From: Lysobacteraceae bacterium | GTDB taxonomy: Bacteria > Pseudomonadota > Gammaproteobacteria > Xanthomonadales > Rhodanobacteraceae | Assembly: GCA_028870665.1 (NCBI GenBank) | Contig: JAGWPB010000029.1 | Location: 1 to 35,081, forward strand | DNA: 35,081 bases | Direction: 5' to 3' | Part shown: positions 1 through 7,959 of the stretch, piece by piece | Position numbering within the stretch: the stretch's first letter is position 1 | How the letters are laid out: the number at the start of each line of letters is the position of its first letter | Made by a program: the position numbers and the translations under genes | The notes under the pieces: generated by a model | Told to the model about the DNA's origin: nothing | Database searches by the model: none | What the model saw: only the letters and a program-made list of their open reading frames with translations

Positions 1-542
1 AGCACGGCCAGGACGACATCCTCGGCGTGCACCGGCTGGCGCAGGCCGTTGCCGGCCGGCAGCGGGAACACCCGCCAGCGCCCGGCGCGGCGCGCCAGCG
101 GAGCCAGGCTGCGGTCGATCCCGGCGCCGTAGATCAGCGTCGGCCGCAGCACGGTCCATGCCGCGCCCAGCGCGTCGCAGCGCGCGGCGAGCCGCTGCTC
201 GGCGTCGCGCAGGCGCGCGGCCAGCGCGCGTTCGCCGGGATCGGGCGAAGCGGCCTTGCTGGCGGCGCTCATCGAGGAGGTCGCCACCACGCGCGCAGCT
301 CCGGCCGGCGGCGTGCGTTCGAGCCAGGCCGCGAAGGCATCCAGCGGCCCGAGGCTGATCAGCGCATCCGTCGCCGTCAGCGCGGGCACGGCGTCGGGCA
401 GGGCGCCGCGCAGCCAGGTGACGCCTTCGGACCGATCGCGCGGGTACCGGCTGATCGCCCGCACCGACGCGGCGTCGGCGGCCAGCCGCGGCAGCAGGAA
501 GCGGCCGATCTGGCCGCTGGCTCCGAACACCACCACGCGCAT
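1..542 (-). CDS. NAD(P)-dependent epimerase/SDR-like protein (partial, 3' end outside window)
   Basis: The first 180 codons of a minus-strand gene that runs off the left edge. The N-terminus MRVVVFGASGQIGR is a Rossmann dinucleotide-binding strand and loop, with GxxGxxG at residues 7-13. A TSSMS segment near residue 90 and the LRPTLIYG segment around residues 140-147 are typical of extended or atypical short-chain dehydrogenases such as NAD-dependent epimerases and NmrA-like proteins. No classical YxxxK pair follows the TSS strand, so it may be an atypical SDR rather than an active epimerase. The substrate cannot be inferred. The ATG at 542 is the first in frame and faces the polymerase gene across a 132-bp divergent gap. 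Family call good, function unknown. Confidence 0.8.
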   Translation of the reverse strand, partial: MRVVVFGASGQIGRFLLPRLAADAASVRAISRYPRDRSEGVTWLRGALPDAVPALTATDALISLGPLDAFAAWLERTPPAGAARVVATSSMSAASKAASPDPGERALAARLRDAEQRLAARCDALGAAWTVLRPTLIYGAGIDRSLAPLARRAGRWRVFPLPAGNGLRQPVHAEDVVLAV

Positions 543-640
543 CGCCGGTCCTCGCTGATCGGACCGCGACTGTCGGCGCCACGCGGAGCGCGGTCAAGCC
601 CGCGGCGACCGCGCACGCGTCTCCGCCACTGCGACCGGCG

Positions 641-646
641 TACGCT
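641..646 (+). promoter_or_regulatory. candidate -10 element of the Y-family polymerase gene
   Basis: TACGCT lies 28 nt before the ATG at 675, in the divergent gap after the epimerase start. No convincing -35 is seen. The same TAnnnT-type hexamer recurs before several other genes in the window. I see no CTGT-N8-ACAG LexA box here, so SOS control is not supported. Confidence 0.3.
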
Positions 647-674
647 ACAAGGCCGGGTCGCCCGGATTCCCGTC

Positions 675-2057
675 ATGACCCTGCGCAGCCTGTTCGTCGA
701 TTTCAACAGCTATTTCGCCTCGGTCGAGCAGGAGGTGCAGCCGGCGCTGCGCGGCCTGCCGCTGGCGGTGGTGCCGGTCGCGGCCGAGACCACCTGCTGC
801 ATCGCCGCCAGCTACGAGGCCAAGGCGTTCGGCATCCGCACCGGCACCCTGGTCGCCGAGGCGCGCGCGCTGTGTCCCGGGCTGGTGCTGTGCGTGGCGC
901 GCCCGGCGCTGTACGTCGAATGGCATCACCGCCTGCTGGCGGCGATCGGGCGCGTGCTGCCGATCGCGCGCATCGGTTCGATCGACGAGGTGGCCTGCGA
1001 GCTGATCGGCCGCGAGCGCCAGCGCGCGCACGCCGAGGGGCTGGCGCGCCAGATCAAGGCCGAGATCGCGCGCGAGGCCGCGGCGATCCGCTGCTCGATC
1101 GGCATCGCGCCCAACGATTTCCTGGCCAAGACCGCCGCCGACATGCGCAAGCCCGACGGGCTGACGGTGATCGAGCAGGCCGATCTGCCGCAGGCGCTGC
1201 ACGGACTGGCACTGCGCGACCTGTGCGGCATCGGCGCGGCGATGGAAGCGCGCCTGCACGCGCACGGCATCCGCAGCGTGGCCGCGCTGACCGCCGCCGA
1301 TGCCCGGGCGCTGCGCCGCGCCTGGGGCAGCATCGAGGGCGCGCGCATGGCAATGCTGCTGCGCGGCGCCTGGCTGCCGGCGGTCGCCGGCGCGCGCGCC
1401 TCGATCGGCCACTCGCACGTGCTGGGGCCGGAGCTGCGCACGCCCGCCGGCGCGCGCGCGGTGCTGCACAAGCTGCTGGCGAAGGCGGCGCTGCGACTGC
1501 GCCATCACGGCCTGCTGGCCGGCGCGCTGTCGGTGCGCGTGCGCTACCTCGGCGTCGGGGCACGCTGGGAGGCCGACCTCGCCTTCGAGCCCTGCGACGA
1601 CACCCGCAGCCTGCTGCGCCTGTTGACCCGGTTGACCGATGGCGCCGGACACGGCCGCCTGCCGGGGCCGGCCCGGGCAAGGCCGCTGGCCGTGGCGGTG
1701 ACCCTGCACCGGCTGGTCGAACGCGCGCGGACCACGCCCTCGCTGTTCGGCGAGGCTCCGCGCGCGCGCGCGCTGGACGCCGCGCTCGATCGCATCAACG
1801 CGCGCTTCGGTCCCAACGCGGTCCATTTCGGCGGCATGCAGCGCGCGCTTGACCACGCCGCGGCGCCGATGCGCATCCCCTTCAGCCGCATCCCGGACGC
1901 CGCCAGCGAGGACGAGAGCGGCGCCCACGCGCTGTGGCAGCAGGCCTACGACCGCGCCCGCGTGCTGGCCGAGGCCGCGCATCGCCGCGCCGAACAGGGC
2001 CGGCCGCCGCGGGATGCTAAGCTCGAAGCTCCTCGCGATCCGCGGAGGCGCCCATGA
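675..2057 (+). CDS. Y-family DNA polymerase (DinB/ImpB-MucB-SamB type)
   Basis: A 460-residue translesion-polymerase-like protein. The palm motif VDFNSYFASVEQ at residues 8-19 supplies catalytic Asp9, and F14 sits at the position of the steric gate. SIDE at 102-105 supplies Asp104 and Glu105. The finger/palm segment KTAADMRKPDGL at about 150-161 and a little-finger-like region at about 240-370 follow. Asn11 replaces the second Asp of the usual DMD motif, a feature of the variant annotated ImpB-like in Xanthomonadales. The three metal ligands are intact, so activity is plausible. The ATG at 675 is chosen because homology begins there, although the frame stays open upstream. Its stop overlaps the next start (ATGA), so the two genes are probably co-translated. 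It is not clearly DinB (Pol IV), so no symbol is given. Confidence 0.88.
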   Translation: MTLRSLFVDFNSYFASVEQEVQPALRGLPLAVVPVAAETTCCIAASYEAKAFGIRTGTLVAEARALCPGLVLCVARPALYVEWHHRLLAAIGRVLPIARIGSIDEVACELIGRERQRAHAEGLARQIKAEIAREAAAIRCSIGIAPNDFLAKTAADMRKPDGLTVIEQADLPQALHGLALRDLCGIGAAMEARLHAHGIRSVAALTAADARALRRAWGSIEGARMAMLLRGAWLPAVAGARASIGHSHVLGPELRTPAGARAVLHKLLAKAALRLRHHGLLAGALSVRVRYLGVGARWEADLAFEPCDDTRSLLRLLTRLTDGAGHGRLPGPARARPLAVAVTLHRLVERARTTPSLFGEAPRARALDAALDRINARFGPNAVHFGGMQRALDHAAAPMRIPFSRIPDAASEDESGAHALWQQAYDRARVLAEAAHRRAEQGRPPRDAKLEAPRDPRRRP

Positions 2058-2374
2058 TCGCCCGCATCTGGCGCGGCATCACCCACGTCGATTCGGCCGA
2101 CGCCTACCTCGACCAGCTGCGCGCCACCGCGCTGCCGGCGCTGGCCGATCAACCCGGTCAGCGCGGCGCCTGGGTGCTGCGGCGCGTGCAGGGCGAGCGC
2201 TGCGAGTTCCAGGTCATTTCGCTGTGGGACTCGCTGGACGCCGTGCGCGCCTGGACCGGCGCCGACCCCAACAAGGCGATGTACTACGCCGAGGACGACA
2301 AGTACCTGCTCGACATGGAGCCGGTGGTGCGCCACTACGACGTTGCCGATGCGCTGGTGCCGGCCGCGGGTTGA
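2054..2374 (+). CDS. small ABM-fold (dimeric alpha/beta barrel) protein
   Basis: A 106-residue protein that begins MIARIWRGITHVDSADAY. It resembles antibiotic-biosynthesis-monooxygenase-like proteins: an initial strand with R-x-W, a central segment around VISLWDSLDAVRAW, and a tail ending in VVRHYDV. Such proteins form dimeric ferredoxin-like barrels. Many have no known enzymatic role. The start overlaps the polymerase stop as ATGA, and GGAGG at 2044-2048 serves as ribosome binding site. A TAAGCT hexamer at 2018-2023 inside the polymerase gene could give a separate transcript. There is no signal peptide. The family call is moderately firm, and no substrate can be named. Confidence 0.75.
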   Translation: MIARIWRGITHVDSADAYLDQLRATALPALADQPGQRGAWVLRRVQGERCEFQVISLWDSLDAVRAWTGADPNKAMYYAEDDKYLLDMEPVVRHYDVADALVPAAG

Positions 2375-2740
2375 GTCGCGGCGTTGCGGCGCGGGAAGTG
2401 CCGGGTTTGGCGGCGACGGCGGATTGCTTGCAAGCCTGTCCGGTGTTCCAGCCGCAAGCCAGTCACCTGCAACGACTTCATTGGCGCTGCCTCGCAGATG
2501 CTGCGATCCAGCACATCAAGTGCCGGCCGCGCGTCCCTGCACCGTTTGCGGATGACCACGCCATCGGTTGAGGGATGCGCGATCGGTTTGAGCGACCGGC
2601 CGTCCTCGGTCGATTTTGTTGAAAAAGCGCCATCGCTCCGTCAGCTGGCGGTTTGGCGGGCTTGCCGCTGGCCGCGGGGGTTCGATGCCGGGTGAATTTG
2701 TGCCTTGGGACAGCCGGAACCGCGCAGTTCAGGCAGTCTC
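2375..2740. other. gene-free stretch with lower GC, upstream of the toxin-antitoxin pair
   Basis: I find no convincing gene here. Open frames on both strands are short and show no recognisable motif. Parts are visibly less GC-rich than the surrounding DNA, for example 2581-2640 with the run gattttgttgaaaaag. Together with the adjacent toxin-antitoxin genes this suggests acquired or decayed DNA. I see no inverted-repeat ends or target duplications to define an element. Confidence 0.45.
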
Positions 2741-2785
2741 GCCCAAATGGGCATATATTTGTCTCATCTGGTCAAACCTATGAGA
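2741..2785 (+). promoter_or_regulatory. candidate promoter/operator of the toxin-antitoxin operon
   Basis: Two inverted repeats flank an AT-rich hexamer. GCCCA-AA-TGGGC is at 2741-2752. TATATT at 2754-2759 could serve as -10. TCTCAT at 2762-2767 pairs with ATGAGA at 2780-2785 across 12 nt. The chosen antitoxin start at 2792 lies just downstream. This layout suits negative autoregulation by the antitoxin, which is usual for type II modules. No good -35 is visible, and binding is inferred only. Confidence 0.42.
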
Positions 2786-2791
2786 TGCGCC

Positions 2792-3394
2792 ATGAGCCGG
2801 CCTGACAAAATGCCATATCCCGCGTGGAGTTCGTCCACCAGGCCTGCAGCGAAGAAGGTCGCCAGGAACGTTGCGAAGCCGGCGCGGAAGGACGCGAAGA
2901 AGACCTCGCCGAAAAAGGTGGCGAAGAAAGTAGCGCAGCGCCCGACGGCCAAGAAGATATTGCGGACCACCGCCACAGCGGCGGGTTCGCATGCCCGCGA
3001 CGGAATCCTGCGCCTCCACCGCATGCCCGGTTACGAAGTGGCTGGTGCGGTGCGCGACGGCATCATCCCGGCCGAGATGCAGGCCCTGATCGACCAAGGC
3101 TACTCGCGGGGCGACGTGGTTCGAGTCATTGGTCCGCGCAGCACCATCGAGCGCAAGCTCAGGGACGACGTGCGCCTGGACCCGCAGGAGAGCGATCGGC
3201 TGGCACGCATGGTGCGCGTGATCGGCCAGGCCGAGCAGGTGTTTGGCAACCCCGACAAGGCCCGACACTGGATGCAGCGACCGTCGTCCCGACTGCCTGG
3301 CGGCGAGTCGCCTCTGTCCCTGCTGGACACGGATAGCGGTACGCAGGTTGTAACCGAGCGCCTGATGCAGATCCAATACGGGATCTTTGCGTGA
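2792..3394 (+). CDS. Xre/MbcA/ParS-type antitoxin (DUF2384) with Lys/Ala-rich N-terminal extension
   Basis: Probable antitoxin of a RES-type module, 200 residues from the ATG at 2792. Residues 95-130 (around YSRGDVVRVIGPRSTIERKL) look like the degenerate Xre-like helix-turn-helix. Residues 139-200, with RMVRVIGQAEQVFG and PLSLLDT, match the C-terminal DUF2384 toxin-binding domain. Residues 19-56 form an H1-like basic tract of KKVA and AKK repeats, which makes the protein longer than the usual 130-160 residues. It could bind DNA non-specifically. Other in-frame starts are TTG 2705, ATG 2747 and ATG 2780. I prefer 2792 because it lies just after the presumed operator, but no strong ribosome binding site decides it. 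The stop overlaps the toxin start as GTGA. Confidence 0.82.
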   Translation: MSRPDKMPYPAWSSSTRPAAKKVARNVAKPARKDAKKTSPKKVAKKVAQRPTAKKILRTTATAAGSHARDGILRLHRMPGYEVAGAVRDGIIPAEMQALIDQGYSRGDVVRVIGPRSTIERKLRDDVRLDPQESDRLARMVRVIGQAEQVFGNPDKARHWMQRPSSRLPGGESPLSLLDTDSGTQVVTERLMQIQYGIFA

Positions 3395-3846
3395 GATGCT
3401 GGCGACTGAGTCGCTACGCGGCTCTCGACGGTGGTGGCGGCCTGCAGGCCTCCGGCCGTTGGCATACCAGGGGGAAGCCGGTCATCTACGCTGGCACGTC
3501 CCCTGCCGGGGCATTGACCGAGGTCCTGGTGCATCTGGACGTCCAGCCGGACGAGATGCCTGACGGCTATCGGCTCGTCGGCATCGATGTGCCTGATCAG
3601 CTTTGGGACCGTGCGAAGACCGTGTCGGCCGCGGACGTCGACTTTGCAGATGAGAGGGCATGCCGGAAGGCGGGCGATGTCTGGTTAGCCACCGGCGCCA
3701 GCGTGCTTTGCCGGGTACCCAGCGCAGTCATCGGGCATACCGTGAACGTGCTGATCAACCCGCGTCATTCCGACATGGGCGACGTGTCCGTCGCCATCGA
3801 CGAGCCCTTCAGCTTCGACCCCCGGCTGTTCAAGCCAGGCAGCTAG
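3391..3846 (+). CDS. RES-domain toxin
   Basis: A 151-residue RES-family toxin, known in characterised members to deplete cellular NAD+. The Arg-Glu-Ser triad that names the family is visible: Arg23 in SGRWHTRGKPVIYAG, Glu44 in ALTEVLVHLD and Ser111 in VPSAVI. The closing NPRHSDM segment (123-129) is also typical. Translation starts at GTG 3391, overlapping the antitoxin stop, the usual coupling in these pairs. Length and motifs are complete, so it should be functional and needs the antitoxin. GC is lower than in the housekeeping genes around it, consistent with horizontal transfer. It converges on the AMP-ligase gene with 55 bp between the stops. Confidence 0.9.
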   Translation: MRCWRLSRYAALDGGGGLQASGRWHTRGKPVIYAGTSPAGALTEVLVHLDVQPDEMPDGYRLVGIDVPDQLWDRAKTVSAADVDFADERACRKAGDVWLATGASVLCRVPSAVIGHTVNVLINPRHSDMGDVSVAIDEPFSFDPRLFKPGS

Positions 3847-3901
3847 ACCGGCAGCACCCGGCGCTCGCCGTCGCAGGGGTGTGGAATGTCGGCTACGGCG
3901 C

Positions 3902-5263
3902 TCAGGACCCCAGCAACTCCAGCAGCGCCGCGCGCGGGAGCTTGCCGGTGGCGCTGCGCGGCAGCGCATCGACGCGCCGCAGCGGCCGCGGTAGGAACAC
4001 CGGATCGACGACGGCGCGCAGCGCGGCAAGGATCGTCGCCGTGTCGAGCCCGGGCGCCACCACCGCGGCGGCGATGCGGCGCACGCCGGCGGCATCGGCG
4101 CGCTCCAATTGCACGACCGCGGCGTCGGTCACGCCGGGGATCGCCAGCAGGCGCTGGGTGAGGTCGCCGAGCGAGGCGCGCTTGCCGGCGATCTCGATCA
4201 GGTCGACGGCGCGGCCGGCGAGACGGAAGCGGCCATCGGCCGCCAGCTCGATCAGATCGGCCAGGATCACCGGCTCGGCCAGCTGCGGCGCCTCGACGCG
4301 CATGCCGTCCGGTTGCGGATGCACGCGCACGCCGCGGTAGGGTGCCCACAGGATGTCGTGCGCCGGACGGCGCGCGGCGAACACGCAGGTCTCGGTGGAA
4401 CCGAACACTTCCAGCAGCGGCGCACCGCTGGCCGTCTCGATGGCCGCCGCCAGCCGCGGATCCAGCGGCGCGGTCGCCGAGGTGATCGCCTCGCACGGCA
4501 GCGCGACGCCGGCGTCCAGCAGCGCGCGCAGATGCACCGGCGTGGCCACCAGCAGGCGCGGCGCGGGCAGGGCCGCCAGTGCGGCGGCGATGTCGGCGGG
4601 CAGGAACGGCCGTCCGCCATCGACCGCGGCGTTGCCCAGCAGCGGCAGCAGCACCGACAGTTCCAGTCCGTACATGTGCTGCGGCGGCACCGTGGCCAGG
4701 ATGTTGAAGCGCGGACCGAGCGCGGCCTCGAACAGCGCCTGGTTGCCGGCGTTGCTGGCGTTGAGCGCGCCCCAGGTCTTGCCCTGCGCGCGCGGCAGGC
4801 CGGTCGAGCCCGAGGTGTAGCCGATCACGGCGGTGAGCGCGGCGGCGATGCGCGGTGCGTCGTTGCAGGGCGCGAACGTCGGTGCCGGCCGCGCGAACGC
4901 GCGGGCGACGAACAGCGACGGTGGCGGCGGATCGAGCGCGCGGTCGGACAGCGCCACCGCGCCCGGATGCCGGGCGAGGATCTCGGCCACCGTCTGCGGC
5001 GCGCGCGAAGGTGGCAGCAGGGTGGTGCGGCCGGCGATCAGCGCGGCGGCGAAGCCGAGCAGGAAGGCGTAGCGGTCCTCGCACAGGTTGACCACCGCAT
5101 CGCCCTCGGGCAGCTCGGCGGCCAGCGCCTGCGCGTGGGCGATGAACCGGCCGGCGCTGATCACGAACCCGCCGTGGTGCGCCAGCGGACGTGCAAGCTC
5201 GCCCGCGACCAGCGGCAGGCTGTGCGCGAGCGGGGAGCCGAGGATGTCGCCGGGGACCGCCAT
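3902..5263 (-). CDS. AMP-dependent ligase/acyl-CoA synthetase, aryl-polyene (xanthomonadin) ligase-like
   Basis: An ANL-superfamily adenylating enzyme of 453 residues. The P-loop-like motif A3 is YTSGSTG (149-155), A5 is FGSTE (287-291), and the catalytic A10 lysine is Lys441 in RSATGKLPR. The C-terminal lid is short and the whole protein is smaller than typical 520-600-residue acyl-CoA synthetases. That size matches AMP-ligases of aryl-polyene/xanthomonadin clusters, which activate hydroxybenzoate-type starters. That substrate is inference only: no ketosynthase, acyl carrier protein or 3-hydroxybenzoate gene is in the window. The start at 5263 is chosen because GAGAG precedes it by 6 nt. An ATG at 5296 would add 11 residues. 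topA lies 55 bp upstream on the same strand. Confidence 0.8.
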   Translation of the reverse strand: MAVPGDILGSPLAHSLPLVAGELARPLAHHGGFVISAGRFIAHAQALAAELPEGDAVVNLCEDRYAFLLGFAAALIAGRTTLLPPSRAPQTVAEILARHPGAVALSDRALDPPPPSLFVARAFARPAPTFAPCNDAPRIAAALTAVIGYTSGSTGLPRAQGKTWGALNASNAGNQALFEAALGPRFNILATVPPQHMYGLELSVLLPLLGNAAVDGGRPFLPADIAAALAALPAPRLLVATPVHLRALLDAGVALPCEAITSATAPLDPRLAAAIETASGAPLLEVFGSTETCVFAARRPAHDILWAPYRGVRVHPQPDGMRVEAPQLAEPVILADLIELAADGRFRLAGRAVDLIEIAGKRASLGDLTQRLLAIPGVTDAAVVQLERADAAGVRRIAAAVVAPGLDTATILAALRAVVDPVFLPRPLRRVDALPRSATGKLPRAALLELLGS

Positions 5264-5318
5264 CAGGATCTCTCGGGTGGGCGGGGCGGCGCGCATCCGG
5301 ATCCGCGCGCCCTCGCGG

Positions 5319-7853
5319 TCAGCGGTTGCCGTCGTCGGCGGGTGCGGTCTTGCGGGCCGCGGTCTTCCGGGGTGCGGTTTTCTTCACGGCGGCCTTCTTC
5401 ACCGCCGGTTTCCCGGTTGCAGCTTTCCCGGCCGCGGCTTTCCGGACGGCGGTCTTCTTGACGGCCGCCGGTTTTGCCGCCGCGGTGGCGGGCGCGGCGG
5501 CCTTGCGGGCGGCGCTCTTCTTCGCGGCGCCGGCGCCCTTGGCGCCGCGCGCGAAGCCGCGCTTGGGCCGGAAGGGCGCGGCGGCCAGCAGCGTCGTGCA
5601 TTCCTCGGCGGTCAGCGTGGCCGGCTCGCGCTCCTTGGGAATGCGCGCGTTCTTCTCGCCGTCGGTGATGTAGGGGCCGTAGCGGCCGTTGAGCACCTGC
5701 ACGCCGTTGCCGAAGTCCCTGATCAGGCGATTGGCGGCGATCTCGCGCTTCTCGCGCACGCGCTCGAGCGCGGTCGCCAGGTCGATGGTGTAGGGGTCGT
5801 CCAGCGCGGGCTTGAGCGAGGCGTAGGTGTCGCCCTGCTTGACGAACGGCCCGAAGCGGCCGACGCCGACGCTGACCTTCTCGCCCTGCGGCGACAGGCC
5901 CAGATCGCGCGGCAGCTTGAACAGCTCCACCGCGTCGGCCAGCGCGATCGTGTGCATGCTCTGGCCCGGCCGCAGCGAGGCGTAACGCGGCGGATCGCCG
6001 GCCTCCTTGCTGCCGATCTGCGCGAACGGTCCGTAGCGGCCGAGACGCACGGTGACCTCCTTGCCGCTGACCGGATCGACGCCCAGCGAGCGGGTGCCGG
6101 TGGCTTCGCCGCGATCGACCGACTCGGTCTTCTCGTCGACCAGCTGCTTGAACGGCGTCCAGAAGCGTTGCAGCAGCGGATGCCAGTCCTCCTCGCCGCG
6201 GCTGACCGCGTCGAGCTCGTCCTCGAGTTTGGCGGTGAAGTCGTAGTCGACGTAGCGGCTGAAGTGGCCGGACAGGAACTTGCCGACCGCACGGCCGACG
6301 TCGGTGGGACGGAAGCGGCGCTGGTCGAGGGTGACGTACTCGCGGTTGAGCAGCACCTGGATGATGCTGGCGTAGGTCGACGGCCGGCCGATGCCGTACT
6401 CCTCCAGGGTCTTGACCAGGCTGGCCTCGGAGTAGCGCGGCGGCGGCTCGGTGAAGTGCTGCTCGGCGAGGATGCCGGTCAGCGGCACCACGTCACCGGC
6501 CTTGAGCAGGGGCAGCTTGCGCGCCTCGTCCTCGTCCTCGGCGTTCTTCTGGTCGCGGCCCTCCTCGTAGACGGCGAGAAAGCCCGGATCGACCACGGTG
6601 GTGCCGGTGGCGCGAAACGCCGCGTCGCCGAGCGGGAACTCGACGCTGACGGTGTTGAGCGTGGCCGGCTGCATCTGGCAGGCGACGGTGCGCTTCCAGA
6701 TCAGCTCGTAGAGCTTGCGCTGGTCGTCGTTGAGAAAGGCCGCGATGCTCTGCGGCGTGCGCAGCGCCGAGGTCGGGCGCACCGCCTCGTGCGCCTCCTG
6801 GGCGTTCTTCGACTTGGTCTTGTAGACCTGCGCCTGCTCGGGCAGGGCGCGCGCGCCGTAGTCGCGGGCGATCACCTCGCGCAGCTCGGTGACCGCCTCG
6901 GTCGACAGGCTGGTGGAGTCGGTGCGCATGTAGCTGATCAGGCCGACGCTGCCCTCGTCGCCCAGCGCCACGCCTTCGTACAGGCCCTGCGCGACGCGCA
7001 TGGTGCGGCTGGTGGCGAAGCCGAGCTTGCGCGCGGCCTCCTGCTGCAGGGTCGAGGTGGTGAACGGCGGTGCCGGGCGCCGCTTGCGCTCCTTGCTCGA
7101 CACCTCGCCGACGGTCAGCCGGCCGCCGGCGGCCGCGACGAGCGCCGCGCGCGCGGCTTCGGCGGCGGTGGCGTCGGTGAGGTCGAACTGCTCGAACTTC
7201 TTGCCGTGCAGCCGCGTCAGCCGCGCGCTGAAGGCGCCCTGCGGATGCGCCAGCGCGGCCTCGACGGTCCAGTATTCGCGCGCCTTGAAGGCTTCGATCT
7301 CCTCCTCGCGCTCGACGATCATGCGCAGCGCCGGCGACTGCACGCGCCCGGCCGACAGCCCGCGCTGCACCTTGCGCCACAGCACCGGCGACAGGTTGAA
7401 GCCGACCAGGTAGTCGAGCGCGCGGCGCGCCTGCTGGGCGTTGATCAGGTCCAGCGACAGCGCGCGCGGGCTGGCGACCGCCTCCTTGATCGCGCGCGGC
7501 GTGATCTCGCCGAACACCACCCGGTGCAGGTCCTTGCCGGCGAGCAGGTCGCGCTCGCGCAGGATCTCGGCGATGTGCCAGGAGATCGCCTCGCCTTCGC
7601 GATCCAGGTCGGTGGCGAGGTAGATGGCGTCGGCCTTGGCGGCGGCGCGCGCGATCGCATCGACGTGCTTGGCGTTGCGCTCGATCACCTCGTAGTTCAT
7701 CGCGAAGTCGTGCTCGATGTCGACCGCGCCCTCCTTCGGCACCAGGTCGCGCACGTGGCCGTAGGAGGCCAGCACCTCGAAGTCCTTGCCGAGGTACTTG
7801 TTGATCGTCTTGGCCTTGGCCGGCGACTCGACGATGAGCAGATTCTTGGCCAT
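5319..7853 (-). CDS. topA: DNA topoisomerase I (type IA, omega protein)
   Basis: Relaxes negative supercoils; 844 residues. It opens MAKNLLIVESPAKAKT with Glu9 of the Toprim domain, and the metal-binding DxDxE is Asp82-Leu-Asp84-Arg-Glu86. The active-site tyrosine is Tyr308 in ISYMRTDST, and GLSAGRVQSP lies at 165-174. Instead of Zn-finger CxxC pairs, the C-terminus carries three topoisomerase repeats (LGRYGPF, VGRFGPF, NGRYGPY). About 70 residues of Lys/Ala/Pro-rich, H1-like tail follow, presumably unstructured and DNA-binding. An in-frame ATG at 7877 exists, but homology starts at 7853. The leader contains a strong hairpin and a perfect -35 hexamer. The CDS is complete. Confidence 0.97.
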   Translation of the reverse strand: MAKNLLIVESPAKAKTINKYLGKDFEVLASYGHVRDLVPKEGAVDIEHDFAMNYEVIERNAKHVDAIARAAAKADAIYLATDLDREGEAISWHIAEILRERDLLAGKDLHRVVFGEITPRAIKEAVASPRALSLDLINAQQARRALDYLVGFNLSPVLWRKVQRGLSAGRVQSPALRMIVEREEEIEAFKAREYWTVEAALAHPQGAFSARLTRLHGKKFEQFDLTDATAAEAARAALVAAAGGRLTVGEVSSKERKRRPAPPFTTSTLQQEAARKLGFATSRTMRVAQGLYEGVALGDEGSVGLISYMRTDSTSLSTEAVTELREVIARDYGARALPEQAQVYKTKSKNAQEAHEAVRPTSALRTPQSIAAFLNDDQRKLYELIWKRTVACQMQPATLNTVSVEFPLGDAAFRATGTTVVDPGFLAVYEEGRDQKNAEDEDEARKLPLLKAGDVVPLTGILAEQHFTEPPPRYSEASLVKTLEEYGIGRPSTYASIIQVLLNREYVTLDQRRFRPTDVGRAVGKFLSGHFSRYVDYDFTAKLEDELDAVSRGEEDWHPLLQRFWTPFKQLVDEKTESVDRGEATGTRSLGVDPVSGKEVTVRLGRYGPFAQIGSKEAGDPPRYASLRPGQSMHTIALADAVELFKLPRDLGLSPQGEKVSVGVGRFGPFVKQGDTYASLKPALDDPYTIDLATALERVREKREIAANRLIRDFGNGVQVLNGRYGPYITDGEKNARIPKEREPATLTAEECTTLLAAAPFRPKRGFARGAKGAGAAKKSAARKAAAPATAAAKPAAVKKTAVRKAAAGKAATGKPAVKKAAVKKTAPRKTAARKTAPADDGNR

Positions 7854-7891
7854 GCACAGGGGTCCGCGGGAGAGCATGAGGGTGGCATGCG

Positions 7892-7915
7892 GGCCCGGAA
7901 TCGCGCTTCCGGGCC
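7892..7915 (-). promoter_or_regulatory. perfect 9-bp-stem hairpin in the topA leader
   Basis: GGCCCGGAA at 7892-7900 and TTCCGGGCC at 7907-7915 pair perfectly around a 6-nt loop. It lies 38 bp upstream of the topA ATG and 41 bp past the stop of the GT9 gene, both on the minus strand. It could end GT9 transcription (no U-tract follows) or act as a topA leader structure. Sequence cannot tell these apart. Confidence 0.5.
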
Positions 7916-7953
7916 ATCGCCTTGCTTACTTAGGAGCACGCCGGCGCGGATGC

Positions 7954-7959
7954 TGTCAA
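7954..7959 (-). promoter_or_regulatory. candidate -35 element for topA
   Basis: A perfect TTGACA on the minus strand overlaps the stop codon of the GT9 gene. A weak -10 (TCCTAA or CTCCTA) follows at 17-18 nt. The transcript would start upstream of the 9-bp-stem hairpin, placing that hairpin in the topA leader. The -10 is poor, so confidence is limited. Confidence 0.35.

Noticed and set aside
543-674. LexA box before the Y-family polymerase
   Set aside because: Neither CTGT-N8-ACAG nor a TTAG-N-CTAA-like palindrome is seen in the gap.
645-1982. A 445-codon minus-strand frame over the polymerase gene
   Set aside because: It is a shadow of the polymerase. It lacks any motif, while the plus-strand reading has D9, D104 and E105.
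2375-2704. Possible insertion-sequence remnant near gattttgttgaaaaag
   Set aside because: The run reminds me of DNA near IS ends, but no transposase fragment, terminal repeats or target duplication can be identified.
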